A stretch of DNA of 64,000 nucleotides from Garcia nutans (Eukaryota; Streptophyta; Magnoliopsida; Malpighiales; Euphorbiaceae): contig CANTUV010000015.1 of the NCBI GenBank assembly GCA_947685225.1, positions 9,238,001 through 9,302,000 on the forward strand, written 5' to 3'. Numbering within the stretch: the stretch's first letter is position 1; each line of letters begins with the position of its first letter. Below the pieces are notes generated by a model. It worked only from the letters and a program-made list of their open reading frames with translations, was not told the DNA's origin and searched no databases. Shown here one piece after another: positions 13,141-26,779 of the stretch. The position numbers were made by a program, and so were the translations under genes.

Positions 13141-13640
13141 ACATATATTAGTTTATATATTAATATTTTATTGCAAATCAACTTATATATGTTGTTATAT
13201 GTAACATTTATAAACATATAACTACATATATCAGTTTTATAATGATATTCTTTTGCAAATCAACCAATATATGTTGTTCTATGTAAAATATATGAATATA
13301 TAACAATATATAATAGTTTGTATATTGATATGTTATTACAAATCAACTAGTATATACTCTTATATGTAACATATATGAGTATATAACAATATATATTAGT
13401 TATATATTGATATTTATTTTGCAAATAAACTAACATATGTTGTTATATATAAAATATATTAACATATGCTCAATTGTATACTGATATTTCTTTTGCAAAT
13501 CAACTAATAGATGTTGTTATATATAACATATATGAACATATAACATATATTAATTTGTATACTGATATTTTTTTTGCAAATCAACAAATATATGCTCTTA
13601 TATATAATATATATGAATATATAACAACATATATTCACAT
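13137..13640. repeat. About six tandem copies of an ~80-bp AT-rich unit
   Basis: The phrase TGCAAATCAAC (with variants) recurs at about 13174, 13255, 13342, 13421, 13494 and 13578, each time within the same TATATGTTGTTATATGTAAC context. Units are 73-87 bp and quite diverged, so the array is old. It sits directly at the end of the copia LTR-like fragment. Confidence 0.75.
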
Positions 13641-13669
13641 ATAGTATTATTCTTTTGTAACATATTCCC

Positions 13670-14122
13670 ACATATACTCTCATTTTGAAAATAAAATTTA
13701 AATTTTTATTTATATATAACAACAAATATTAATTTAGTTTCAAAATGAATAATCATATACAAATTTTTATATATTGATATATATTGATATATATTACTAT
13801 ATATTGATATATATCAGTATATATTGATATATATATCGATATATGATGATATATATTGGTATGTGTTGATATATGTCGGTATATATTGATATATATTGGT
13901 ATATATTATATATATTTTAACAGTATTTGATAGTATACATTGATATATGTCAGTATATGTTACATATAAAATTACATTTTTATAATTTTATATTAAAAAA
14001 TATTTTTAAATAATTTTTATAGTGTATGTTAAAATTATTTTAAAAATATAAATTAAATAAAATATATTAATATAAATAAAAAATTTAAATTTTATTTTCA
14101 AAATGAGAGTATATGTGGACAT
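13670..14122. repeat. Inverted repeat with ~45-bp arms around AT-rich core
   Basis: The left arm (about 13670-13717) holds CCCACATATACTCTCATTTT and continues into A/T text. Its reverse complement is at about 14075-14122 (ending GAGAGTATATGTGG), nearly identical. The roughly 360 bp between the arms is TATATTGATATATGTC-type low-complexity sequence. Confidence 0.75.
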
Positions 14123-14810
14123 ATATAGTTATATATCAGTATATATTAGTATATGTTGATATATGTCAGCATATATTATATATATTTTAACGTTATATGT
14201 TGATTTATATTGGTATATGTTGATATGTTAATATATATGGATATATATTATATATATTTTAATAGTATATATTGATATATATCAGTATATATCAATATAT
14301 GTCGGTATATGTTATATCTAAAATGATATTTTTGTAATTTTATATTACAAAATATTTTTAAATAAATTTTACAATATATGTTAAAATTATTTTAAAAATA
14401 TAAATTAAATAATAATATATTAATATAAATAAAATAAATATCAATAAATAAATATCATTTAACTTATAAATAAATATCAATATATAACTGATATTTGATA
14501 TTATGAGTTGATATATGTTATATATAACAATATATATCAATTGATTTGCAAAATAAATATTAATATACAATAATTATATACTTTTATATGTTGATATATG
14601 TTACATATAAGTAGAAATTTAATATAAATATTTTTAATTTAATATTTTTAAAAAAATTAATTTAAAATTTGTCTTAAAAAAATAATTTTTATGATACATG
14701 TTAAAATTATTTTAAAAAAATATAAATTTAATAACATATATAAAAGTATGTGCATAAAATGTAATTTAAAATTAATATAAATAAAAATATCAATTATTTA
14801 TTTTTTTAAT
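13960..14810. repeat. Three degenerate copies of a ~300-bp AT-rich unit
   Basis: The stretch GTTAAAATTATTTTAAAAATATAAATTAAAT with flanking ATATTTTTAAATAA text occurs near 14027, 14380 and, more diverged, 14700. Each copy is preceded by TGATATATGTCGGTATATGTT-like text. No coding potential was seen. Confidence 0.6.
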
Positions 14811-17800
14811 TATATAAAATTTTAAAATATTAATAAATGAAGTAATTTTCTCAAATGTATACTACCAGGGTATAAAACACGAGCAAAATTTGCATTTTTG
14901 TCCACATTTGCACTATGGTCCCCACCATGCCTTATTTTTGAAAGCAACCTTGCGCTCCACACACCCATCCCGTAATTTTGCAAATAAAAATTGTTATAAC
15001 CATAAAAATGAATTTTTTTTAAGTACAGTAATTTTGTAAATTTCCCTTAAATATAAGTAAATTGATAAAAGTCCAAAGAAATTAGGAGATATTAATAATT
15101 AATTAAAATGCGAACCAACATATAGGATAAATAAGTTGGAGTTGGTGTGTATATATATATATATATATATACAAAATCTGATGGGAAAGGAAGGAGTTAA
15201 ATTCAAACCAAATGATAAATTATTAGTTCATGTACTCAGGTTTAACAAAGCCGCCATCATTACCGTGTAAGCTATCTAAAATCACGACTAAGTATGTTTT
15301 TTTTTGAACTGAAATCAAGACTAAGAATGTGGCAACATGCATGAAGGTAAGTTGTCAAATGTGGCGTAAGAAAGCTTAAAACCTAATAAAATAAAAGAAG
15401 ACAAAAACTATAGGCAAGCCACTTGTAGAATTCGGGTAAGAAAGAAAAGACAAATGAAGAGCATAAAATAGATTTTGTAAGAATAAAAAATCAGATTTTT
15501 CTTTTGGTGGCAGTAGGCAAATTAATTAGTTTTAGTTTAAATGGATCTTGGAACTTACAAAAACGTTTTTCATGCAAAAACTTAAAACACCCTCTTAACA
15601 CCTAAACAAACCGAGAAAGAAGAGAGAATTAAGGGGAACGGGGACGAGTTTGGGCAGCTAGGAAAAGACAGTAGCTGGAAAACGAAGAAGAAAAAGAAGA
15701 TATTCGAAGTAGCCAACCAAAAAAGTGTGTTCAAAACTAATGCTAAGAACCATGTTTAAGTGTTTACTAAACTTGTTTGGAAAGGATTGTTAATTCCACG
15801 TAAATTAAGTAGATGATCTATTAATTGAGTATTTTAATTTTTTAAAGTTTATTCACTTATAATAGTTATAGCCAACTAAACTATCCATTAAATTACAAAT
15901 AACTATTTATTAATTACTATCTTAGTATTTTAATTTTTTAAAATTTATCCGTTTATAATAATTTTAGCCAACTAAGCTATCCATTAAATTATTAATAATC
16001 ATTTATTAAGGAAAGATAATGCCTTGATGGAGCGAATAATCTTCTTAAAATAATAATAGATACGAATGGTTATCATGTTCAGTTTTTTGCTTAAGAATTT
16101 TCAATCCTTCTTTTCTTATCAATAAAAGAGCATCTTTTGATAGTAATCATATTCCATCAATTAAAATATCAATTTTTGTATATAATAGATTGATAGAGAG
16201 AAGAAAAGTATTTAAAATTAAAGATTCAAATAAAATGGGCTCTTTAATTTAACAATTAATGTTTCATCATTGAATGATATGTCAATTAATTTATTATTTT
16301 TTAAAGATATTTTGAGTTAAATTAAATAAAAAATTATGTCAATTTATGTATTAAAATCTTACAGTTAATATTAGGGCCTATTAAATTCAAACATCTTAGA
16401 ATTATAATTAGTTTTTTACAATAGTCAATAATTATAATTTATTATTTTCTTAAGATATTTTAAGTTAAATTAAATAAAAAATTATGTCAATTTTTATATT
16501 AAAATCTTAGAATTGCTATAAGGGCCTATTAAATTCAAACATCTTAGAATTATAATTACAGTCTTTTACAATAGTTATTAGTGTGTTAAATTTAATTGGT
16601 TTGGTTCAATCAATATCTGTGAGATATTGTACCGCTTTGCTTTGTATTCTTCAACTTTTTTTTATAACCTCGATTTACGAACGGAGTGATTAGTTTATTG
16701 TGATCCATTTTGATGATGTGGACGACCATTATAGTTTTACATATTATATAATATTGCAATTATTCTGTATACATTAAACATATATTAGTCTGTATACGAA
16801 ATTGGGCAATTATAGTTTTTGAAGCCATTAAGATACTGGACAAATGCTAAACACATATTGGATATTTATTTGCATATACATATGTTATTATATGAAATAC
16901 AAATATCATTTGAACGGACAGGTATGCTAACAATGTTTGTTTCCATCTTTATTGAATTTGATGAATTGATAAATAGTTGTTTTTGTTTGTAACCAAAAAA
17001 TAAACGTAATGATTACAAAATTGGTGGACAAAAGTAAATTGTATCATATATTATGTTTGTATATATATATATATATATTATATTCTTTCATGGTTACATA
17101 TTTTAGACACATCATTCTATTTACAGCTCGGTATATATTATTGTCATTATTATATTATATTATAAATATATATATGAATGGTGCGTACTTATTTTGATTT
17201 TGGATATATGAATATAATAATTCAAAAGGTATAGACATATTATATGTTTAATTAGTGTATTACATGCTTAAACAGTATATTATATATTTGACAGTTTACA
17301 TTGCTTATTTTTTTAACTAATATGTTATATGTTTTTAAAAGTAATATAGATATGAGATTAATATTTGCATAACCTGTATATGAATTTTTGATGCAAATTA
17401 TGCTAAGTAATTTTATGACTTAGGATTTACTAAACTAGATTGTTATTAAAGTAACTTAAGTTGATGAGTCTTGTAATAGTTAAACTACATAAAAGAATTA
17501 TATTAGTTAAACTACTTATTTGTAATATTAAATTGATGATAGAAATTTTTTAAATTTGTGACTATATTAGAATGATTTGAGTATAAATGCATGACTCAAA
17601 TAAAAAAAATAAAATGTGTTAGACAATTTATATATATAAAGTTCACTAGTTTAGATAGTTGCCAAAGTAACCTAAGCTAGTGAACCATGTATTTATTAGA
17701 TTGCATAAAAGCACTAAAGGGACTTATAAAGAAATGATATTTATAATTAGGAGATTAGAGCTAGCCCAAAGGAGAGTCATATTCTACTAATTATAAAATA

Positions 17801-17960
17801 ACAGTTTTATTTTGTGTTATTTAGAAAGGTAATATGGATATCTAAAGATAACATATAAATAACATAAAATAGTAATGTAATTTTAAGCTCCCTTCAAGTG
17901 GGGATTAGATATGCCAAAGTTTACCCAAAGAAAAACTTTAGTGATATCAGTAGTTCATCA
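14811..17960. other. AT-rich intergenic sequence with small local duplications
   Basis: No gene or intact mobile element was recognised. An AT microsatellite lies at about 15150-15171. A ~110-bp tandem pair containing TAGCCAACTAAACTATCC occurs at about 15820-16010. A ~155-bp tandem pair containing AGGGCCTATTAAATTCAAAC occurs at about 16280-16585. The rest is low-complexity A/T text. Confidence 0.6.
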
Positions 17961-17999
17961 TTATATATTTTAAGTTTGCATTTGAGGCCTTATTGTGAG

Positions 18000-18446
18000 C
18001 ATCATTTTATTTTGTATAGTTTTCATTTTTTTATACTCCCTTGCATCTGGAATGATAATATTTGATAGGTCAAATTTTTCTAAGTGGTATGAAAGAGTTC
18101 TATTTTCACTGGGTGCATTGAAACTTGACCTGGCTTTAATGACTGAAAAGCTACCTGAAACTATTAATGATAGTACTTCATAGCATGTGGAACAATTAAA
18201 AGCCTGTAATAGGTCAAACAAACTCAATCTTATGTTTATGAGAATGACCATTGCCATTAATATCAAGACCTTCCTCTTTTAAACTGAGATCGCCTCAAAA
18301 TTTCTGAAATTTGTTGAGGAGCGCTTTAAACGCACCGATCAGTTCCTCGCAGGCACATTGATGGTTGAGTTGGCTACCATGAAATATGATGGTCAAAACA
18401 ATATTCATCCACATATTTTGAACATGATTAAAAAGGCTGCAAAACT
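18000..18446 (+). pseudogene. Ty1/copia gag remnant, left part
   Basis: The frame reads FDRSNFSKWYERVLFSLG, then LKLDLAL, and later (after a stop and a shift) FVEERFKRTDQFLAGTL and ATMKYDGQNNIHPHIL, ending in KKAAKL. These are the usual landmarks of the copia gag polyprotein (UBN2-type domain). The reading frame is cut after AAAACT by a solo LTR and continues at 23926. Confidence 0.75.
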
Positions 18447-19239
18447 TGTAACACCCTTATATCCTAAATACATATAATACTTATACTCTATTATACGTAA
18501 AATACATATTTAAGATACAAAGATACTACATTAATCACATATAAAGCCCACATTTAAATATTAAATATAATTTATAAATTTATAAAAGAAATTCTTTAGA
18601 AAAATTTTGCTAAAGTTTTGACCGTAATTTTAAAATTTTTTAAAATTTCAACAAATTACTCAACCTGCAAATACAATTTTAAACTCCAAAATATCAATTC
18701 CACAAAATTCTTCAAATCATTACTTCATAAAAGTTTATATTCATTCACACGTATAGTTTTCCAAACATATTTAAAATACATATAATGTATTTATGAAAGT
18801 ATACAGTATTGTAAAATATATATGTATGCAAATATTGGCACGGCTGGTCTCGTGGCAACCTGATGCTTTAATCTCAATCTCACTATAGACTGCTCTGCTC
18901 TACAGTCATCTCACCTACACGATACAGCTAATTGCACTAAGCAATTTGCTTAGTGGTACATATTTAATAACAATAAGCACTTAGAAAAAATCACTCAGTT
19001 TCATAATATAAAATGCACTATTTAAACAAATACTCTTCAACACATAATGCCCACCAACATATTACCATCATAGTGTTGGCCTTAAATATATTTTGATAGC
19101 ACCTACCACGTTATGCCACCACACAATGCACTATATATTTACTCAACGATACTCATGGTTTCACAAACCATAAAATATAACACCTCTACAAATCATACAT
19201 ACCCACACACTCACATACACTGGGCTCATCATTACATTT

Positions 19240-19520
19240 AAAGTGACCCAAAGGTCTGACACTAGGGACATAGTATCTCATATCACCCATAAGATATTCC
19301 CTTTTGACACTGGAGGTAAGTGTTAAATATTGCCAGAAGGTCACCACATCTCGACACCAAGGGCAAAGTGTCAATGCATCACCCAAAGGCCACCCTCTCA
19401 CGACACCGGAGACAAAGTATCTATCATTGCTAGAAGGCCGTCTTCTTAGAACAAATGTGCTTGATAGTAGTGTCTTGCCTAAAAGTGCAATACCTTGCCC
19501 GTAGATGTAATCATCACCAA
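19240..19520. repeat. Minisatellite inside solo LTR B
   Basis: About four degenerate copies of a 60-70-bp unit of the type GACACCGGAGACAAAGTATC followed by GCTAGAAGGCC. It occupies the same place relative to the CACCTGCGCGAT module as the unrelated repeats in LTRs A and C. Confidence 0.65.
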
Positions 19521-19652
19521 ACATACTACTGACAACCGGACTCGACAGAGTCAACACTAACCTTTTAAACTATTTATCACATTACACATTTAAACACCTT
19601 TTCACAATTTCATTACCAATATATATTCACATTACCTATTCTTGAGTCACAT

Positions 19653-22112
19653 TGTAACACCCTTTTACCCAATATATGTATAATATGTATAACCTGTATA
19701 TGTATAATACATATATAGAATATGAGAATATTATCATCTTTGACATTTATAAAATTTCTCATATTTATATGAAAACATTTAAAGCTTGTAAATGTACCTT
19801 AATAAGTTTATAAATAAAAATATATAAATAATTTAATTAACAAAAATATAAATTTTAACGAAAAAGTTCTGAGAAAAATTTGTCAGAATTTCGGCTATAT
19901 TTTGGATATTCCCCAAAAATCAATAACACAACATGTATAAAAATTTTGCACTCCCAAATTCATACATTCAAATGCCCACTACTTCAACATCCTCCAGGAT
20001 TTTCTCAAAATTATCCAAACATATATAAATACATATTTAATATATATATACAAACTTCACACGTATCTTAATCACTTGATATTTTACAACATTTTTAGAT
20101 ATTGATAAGTATTGTACATAATTCAAACAAGAATTACAAATGGATGTTTACATGCTTGCAAACTGGCTACGGTCTCGTGGTAACAAGAGAAACCTGTCAA
20201 CAAAATGCAGAACCCCTAAACCTGCTCAGGTCCATTAGGGCTTTCAGTACTAACTCTGTCACTTGCGTGATAAACAAAATCATGCTAAGCATAACGCCTA
20301 GTGATACATACTTTGATAATAATATAAATTAAAATAAAATAATATAAAATGCTTAGTCATTAAATCTAATGATGCAACTTGAAATTTCCTTTCAAAATTT
20401 TGATTATTATCTTTTCAAATTATCATTTAACAGAATCACATGCATTGGGCCCATAAGACCATATATAATATTCATAATTTAGAGATAATAGTTGGACTAT
20501 TTTTGACACCCAATGTTTAGCTCAAAGGTAAATAATAATGATGTCCAACATCTAGTCCGAAAGCAAAATGCATAATGGTCACATCCAACGTCTAGCCCGA
20601 AGGTAAATCAAATATCAGTGACGTCTAGCGTTTAGCCCGAAGGCAATCATAGACATACCGCCAAATACAAAACTCTGAAAAATGAAATTATATAAGGTTT
20701 TACACATAACATATAAAATTTTACATTTTTCTCACACTTTGGCAATTATACCAACTTTCACTATTTTTATACTTTTTTCATGTATTAATCATATTTTCAA
20801 TTATAAATTTCACATTCTATTCCAATTTCAAAATGTAACCAAGATATGGTTAAAATTTGATATATATAATACTTTTCCATACAACCACATTCCATAATGC
20901 CTTTAGCCAATTTAAAATGGCTTAAATATCCATACATTATGTAATTCATGCCTTTAAATATGTAGCTAAGCACTTTACATGTGAGTTCACACATCAAAGT
21001 GAAAAAGCATCAATACCAAAATACAATATAATATGTCATTTACAATTTATTATAATATAATTTTATCAAACTATGTGCTAACCTTATTTAAGCAACTTCC
21101 AAGCTACCAAAAATTGCCACTTTCTCACCACTTTTTACTATGCCATTCACCACTAATGTTGAGCAAATATAATCTACTAAATGCCCATTCAAAATTTAAG
21201 TATATATTAAATATTAGAATAATATTTCTACACATTCTAACTAATAAAAATCAATTTAATACATTTCCTTTAAATTTACAAATTTCAACCCTAACATTCT
21301 TTAATTTTAAATCTCTATTTTACTAAATTCTAATTGATATTCGAAGTTCATTTCTATCATTAAAATCATTTAATAATATCATTTAAATCATAAAATCAAA
21401 TAAAAATTATTTTTTTGTAATAACTATTCCAAAATCCTAACTTCATCCACTACTTCATCCAAACTATCAACAAACTTGGGAAAATCAACTAAATAACTAT
21501 AAAATCTTTACCTCCTCATCAAAACAACACCTTCCATGCCCATATAACAAATTAAAACATACACTATCAAAAGTCCAAATCTTATATAATCTAATTTTTC
21601 AACCTAACTTAAAAATTAAAGAAAAAAGCTTACCAATTTGTTGGAAAATAACCAAAACTTCTTTTGATTCTTTAAAATCAACTAAAAAATTGGTGTTTGG
21701 AAGAAAAGAAAAGCTCTCCCTTGCTTCCATGGAGTTTTGGCCAAGACTAAGAAGAGAGGAAGAGATGGAGTTTATGTTTTAATTTTTTTCCTTTTCTTCT
21801 TTTAAAACTTAAATAATTAATAATTAATTATTTTTATTTATGTATTTTAAAAATCATATTTTCCATCTCTCATTCAAAATTATTTAAAATTTAATTTTTT
21901 TAACCTTTTTTCATGTTTCACTATTTACATTTTAGTATTCACATGTTGACTTTTACTATTACCTTTTGACTTTTATATGTCACTTATATTCCATATATAT
22001 TTAACATATACAATCTATTTTTTGTACTTCTAAGTCTTTATTTCTCCCTTAAATTATTCATTTTAGTTTAATTTAATTTTATTTTATTTTAGCAAATTTT
22101 GCTAATATTACA
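19653..22112 (-). mobile_element. Inner solo LTR C (2.46 kb)
   Basis: It starts TGTAACACCC and ends GCTAATATTACA. The perfect 5-bp duplication CACAT lies at 19648-19652 and 22113-22117. It is from the same family as the LTR it landed in (shared block with AATTTCGGCTATATTTTGG, CACTTGCGTGAT module at about 20260), so one family inserted into itself. No coding potential. Confidence 0.88.
20507..20660. repeat. Short tandem repeat inside solo LTR C
   Basis: Four degenerate ~40-bp copies of CACATCCAACGTCTAGCCC plus GAAGGTAAATC. It resembles the repeat in LTR A but differs from that in LTR B. Confidence 0.65.
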
Positions 22113-23925
22113 CACATTCACAATGTGCCTCACTCCACACTTTATATCATTTTTTTGTATATTCTTCCATAATCATGTAAAATTCCTATATTTCCAATGT
22201 TTAATAGAAATCACCATCTTATTAATCTCAACATATTAACTCTTAATAATGCCACTCTAAAGAATATTGTTTATTCTTTAAAGTGGGCCAAGTGGTGTTC
22301 TTTTCTCACCACAATCCTTATATTTTATTAATTCCCATCATTTTCATTCTTTTCCCCATAATTTCACATATTTTCCACATTTTTAAATTGAGTTCCCACA
22401 TTACTCAAATTTTCCCAACACATTAGTAAACCACATACATTGTGCCAAAACACATCTAATAACACCTCAAGTCATTTAAGTATGTACTAACCTTGATAAA
22501 GCTTTGAGAGCACTCAAATTCCTTCTCCACCTTTTATTTCCGCTAAAACCCTAATGATCTTCTTAGGGGATTTCTTGTCCTACACACATATAGTTCATAC
22601 AAGCACAATATTATTCATTTAAAATCACTCTCATGTTCAATATATATCAAATTATCATTATTTATGCAATTTCTACCAAAATCTCAACAAAACCTTATTT
22701 TCACCCTTTTCTACTTTGTTTAAACTTCATCCAACTTAATCCATATCCAAAATTTAACTATACAATCACTACTTACATACTAAAATAACAACAAAATAAT
22801 TTGCTTTCACAATTATAAAAACCTCTTTCAAAAATCCTAATTTCACATATTGTAACTATAAACACTAATTTCACCAAAATATACTCATGTCATATTTTCA
22901 ACTGCAAAATTATAACATTTACATTAAAACAACCCTAATTCATCTCATTTCAATAATTAATAACTGCCCATATTGGAAACCCTAATGATACATATTTTTT
23001 CCATAACCCTAAATTTATCCAAACTCATCCATATCAAAATTCTAACCATAAAATCATAACATATACATTAAAACAACATTAAATTATTCAATTTCAACAA
23101 TTATAATCATCCACATCAAAATCCCAATTTACACATATTCACTACATAACCCTAATTTGACCATTTATATTATCTTCACAAATTAATCCTCAAATCATTA
23201 CTCATCCATCATGTTAATTCAATTATTATCAATGTAAACCATTCAAACATACTTTCTCTCTCTAAAAATTCCATACATAAGCTTAAAAACTCAAAAGTAC
23301 TAGCTTTGAGAGAAGTACTTCGTTGTTTTCTTTATTTTTTCTCAAAATCTTCTTGAAACCTTTGAATTCTTGTAAAAATTTTGATAATTGGAAGATCAAA
23401 ATCCCTCATCTCTCTCTTGTATGTCTCAGCCTCAAGGATAAAGAAAGAAGAAGACCATATTTTCTTTCTTTTCCTTCTTTATTTCTAGCCATTTATATTA
23501 ATTAATTAACTATTCAATTATTTAGTTATTTACTTAATTATTTTTTATTAATTTTCCTTGCCACATTTTCTTTTCCTTCTTTTGACTTTATTATTATTAT
23601 TATTATTATTTATTTCAATTTTCCATCCATAAATATACATTTATATGTGGTTTATATTTTAGGTATATTTATATGTCATTTATATTATATATATCTTATG
23701 TAACTAATGTATATATAATGTATATTTTATGGGTACATCATGTATACAACATGTGTATATCTTGTATATATTAGGTGCATAATATGTATTCAACATATAC
23801 AATAAGTAAATATTAGGTATATACCATGTATATATTATATATCTCTTGTGTATACATTAGGTACATACTTATATATACCTCTCCCAACACTTTAATTAAT
23901 CTCTAATTAAACAATGGATATCACA

Positions 23926-24215
23926 AAACTGAAAGCACTAGGCATGAATATGGATGAGTCCTTATTGGTGCAATTTGTCCTTAACTCACTTCCATCACTG
24001 TTTGCTCCATTCAAGATCCACCATAATACTAACAATGAGTAGTCAAATTTGAATGAGCTTACCAGTAAGTGTATTTAAGAGGAAGTGAGATTAAGATGAG
24101 ATGGATAAAATCTTGCCCTTGCTGTAACTCATGGAGCCATGACTTATAAAGGCAAATTTAGAAAAAGGAAGCACATTCCACCAAATAAAAGTGGACCTGG
24201 GGAAAGTAGTCAGAT
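23926..24215 (+). pseudogene. Ty1/copia gag remnant, right part
   Basis: It continues the gag frame interrupted at 18446: ITKLKALGMNMDESLLVQF, then VLNSLPSLFAPFKIHHNT and NLNELTS, followed by a degraded basic tail. The expected zinc knuckle is not seen because the sequence changes to another repeat near 24215. It has several stops and is non-functional. Confidence 0.75.
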
Positions 24216-25134
24216 AAGGAAAATGATATGCATGTATGCATGGAAAATGATTTCATGAATTTTATGCAAAAGGGATTTTACTATTATGGTACATATAACC
24301 TAAGGCCGACTTATAAGTTCATTATATGAAGTGGATAAAAGGTGGCTTGGTTAAATAGGGTCCCATGATACTAGAGCAACGATATACCTAACCACATGTC
24401 AAATAAGGAATATGGTGTGGGTCTAACAGCACGTGCACATTTCTTACACCTAAAAAGGATTTGAGGATACGTTGTGGGTGGGATTAATTAGGCAATCCCC
24501 TAATATACCTAAGAAAGGTAGCCAAGTTGATGTTACTCATTGTCCCGAGGTTTATCCTAAATAATTTAAGGCTTCAATGCAAAAATAATGCATGAAAAAG
24601 TTTAAATTTAATTAAAGGCCAATCTAAGTTTACTTTAAAAAGGTTAAGCCATTAGCACACTTAAAGTTTTTATTTAGAAAAAATATGCTTCTCCCTAATG
24701 GAGTCACCAGTTGTGAGGCCTCGGCCAAGCATCTATCTAACCCACTAGAATGATGAGAGCCGAAATGCTCATTTGGGCTAAGTCCCACACAAAAGTGTCA
24801 AGGTCACTTTTCCTTACATCGGATTACTCTTGGTGTAGCAAAATAGTTTTGAGTTACCATTTAAATTTATTTCTTTTTGAAAAAAGAGAAAATTTAAGAA
24901 AAATCTAAAATTTGACTCCAATTTATTATCAAATGATAAAAATCACTAACCTCAAACCAAAGGATGGATTCGGGGGCTAGGTTTTATCTTAAGTTAAGTA
25001 AAAATAGTTTGGAATTTGATTAAATAAAAGCTTATAAAGTTTTATTTCATGAAGAATGACAATTGTAAGCATGGTATGACAAATAATAACATTCATCCAT
25101 AAACAATTTTATTGTCCCTTATTGGCAACTAAGA
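24216..25134. other. Repeat-derived sequence, family not identified
   Basis: No reading frame of note. It contains GATTAATTAGGCAATCCCCT and GCCAAGTTGATGTTACTCAT, and at about 24705 TGGAGTCACCAG, which echoes a TGGAGTCGCCACC phrase in the Tat-like LTRs at 34.8 and 58.75 kb. This suggests the end of a related LTR element, but no boundary could be fixed. Confidence 0.4.
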
Positions 25135-25156
25135 GGGGGGGGGGGGGGGGGGGGGG
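25135..25156 (+). repeat. Uninterrupted run of 22 G
   Basis: A pure G homopolymer in otherwise A/T-rich sequence, preceded by AACTAAGA and followed by AGTGTTAATTGG. Confidence 0.95.
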
Positions 25157-25229
25157 AGTGTTAATTGGTGTTTTTAGGGTTTTAAGGCAAAAATTAAAAT
25201 CTTTTGGAAAGTAAAAAAGGAATAAGGAA

Positions 25230-25520
25230 GAGAGAATGAACATATAAGATTTATAATATTTCGGATTAAACAATCCTACGTCCACTCCTCAACCACAAGT
25301 TAAGTATTTCACTAACTTTGGGTTTCCACAAGTTCAACCCCAACTTGGTGTTTTGCAATCTCACATCAAATTTTTACAAAGATTTAAGAATCCTTACAAC
25401 CCAACAAGACTTTTCACCCAGTGTTTTACAAGCTCACACTAAACTTTCATAAGGTGTCACCTAAACACTTAAGGAGTAATTAATAAAATTTTAAGTACAA
25501 GGCAATTGAGAATTAAATTT
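25230..25520 (-). mobile_element. LTR-like fragment, Sire/Maximus-like (minus)
   Basis: On the minus strand it reads GGAGTGGACGTAGGATTG preceded by text rich in GTGTGAGCTTGTAAAACAC, a layout typical of large copia LTRs of the Sire/Maximus group. The lineage is a judgement from memory. No coding part was recognised nearby. Confidence 0.4.
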
Positions 25521-26779
25521 GTAAGAGTTTGGCTAATAAATGCTCTAAAGATGGAGTAAATGCTTTTTGGTGAGGTATTTATATCCATCTTCCTCTGAAA
25601 AAAGCCGTTTGAAATGGATTGAAGATGATCAAAGTATCACCAATCAAAATCAATTAAAATAATTGCTATAAAGAGCTCTTGCGATAATGAGAAGCTACCT
25701 AGTAGATGGATTGTCTTTGGTGCTGTTACAAGGGTGCTACTGTGTCTATTGGCTAGTTCTAATGGCTAGTACAGATGAAGCTAATAGGTTGGTGGAAACT
25801 ACTCCTCGCCAGGCTTTATGAATCTCATGGTTGAACTTTCTTTGTAGTGGTCGCTAGCTGGCCTATTTGACTTTCCTTCGAATTTGGCCACCACACATGG
25901 CAATCATCAATTGGAGAATGAAAAATCCACCAAAAGCCTTTGCTCAATTTGAATCTCGCAATCGTGCCATGATGATCTTGTGGTAAGAGAGTGGTTCTCG
26001 TATCAAGATCTTGGACTCTTCATAGACTGCAAACCTTTATGCCATCCTTAGTGAATTATGCCTACTGCTATCTTGCAGTTACACTGTTGGTAGTGGGGTG
26101 GCGAGAGTTTTATAGTGCTTGCTTCTCTTAATGCGCCTTTGACCGTGAACCCTATTGTGACTTATGGAAATTTTTACTTTTTAGGGGCAGCCGTGCCAAG
26201 CATGGAATGGTCACACTATAAGGTATTGCAGTTGCATTGTTGACAGCGAGGGAGACTATGAACCTTACTATGTAAATGTTCTCTTTTCAGTATTGAGATG
26301 CAATCACTCTTTGCTAGGGAGCGATCATGACAAAAGCTCTAATTAGAGAACTTAGAAACACTTAACTCTTAAGGCAAAAACACTTCAAGAAAAGATTAAA
26401 TATTCTTCAATTTGAGTGTAAAAAATCAAAATAGAGTATATGTGCCAATGATTTAGCCAACAAATTTAAAATTAAAACTAAAGGTAAAGTACAAACTTAA
26501 ACTTAATTTATAGTAAAATCAAAACAAGGGATCCTAACGCTAACCTTATAGATTCTAAGATGGACACACATTTCCTAGAGAAATAAAGTAACATAAAGTA
26601 AATAAATGAAGAGAATTAAAGGAATGGAAAAATTTTATGATTGAGTGAGCTCGATACTTGGACTAAAATGCCAAGCAGGCTTACATATACCATTTGAATG
26701 AGAATCAGAGTTCATGTAGTTATAACCATTTTGCAATGGTGGGTTTTGAAATTATTAATTTTTTGTTTTTCCTAGTCTA
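25521..26779. other. Non-coding sequence, nothing recognised
   Basis: Mixed composition without long reading frames or clear repeats. It is probably the interior of an old element, given the LTR-like fragments on both sides (25.2 and 29.7 kb). Confidence 0.4.

Larger units (their letters stand above)
18447..23925 (-). mobile_element. Outer solo LTR B, itself holding solo LTR C
   Basis: It starts TGTAACACCC and ends GGATATCACA, with identical AAACT flanks at 18442-18446 and 23926-23930. Removing the nested insertion leaves about 3014 bp, almost the same as solo LTR A. It carries the family's CACCTACACGAT module at about 18910 and a copy-specific minisatellite at 19240-19520. It inserted between two codons of the copia gag remnant. 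No coding potential. Confidence 0.85.
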
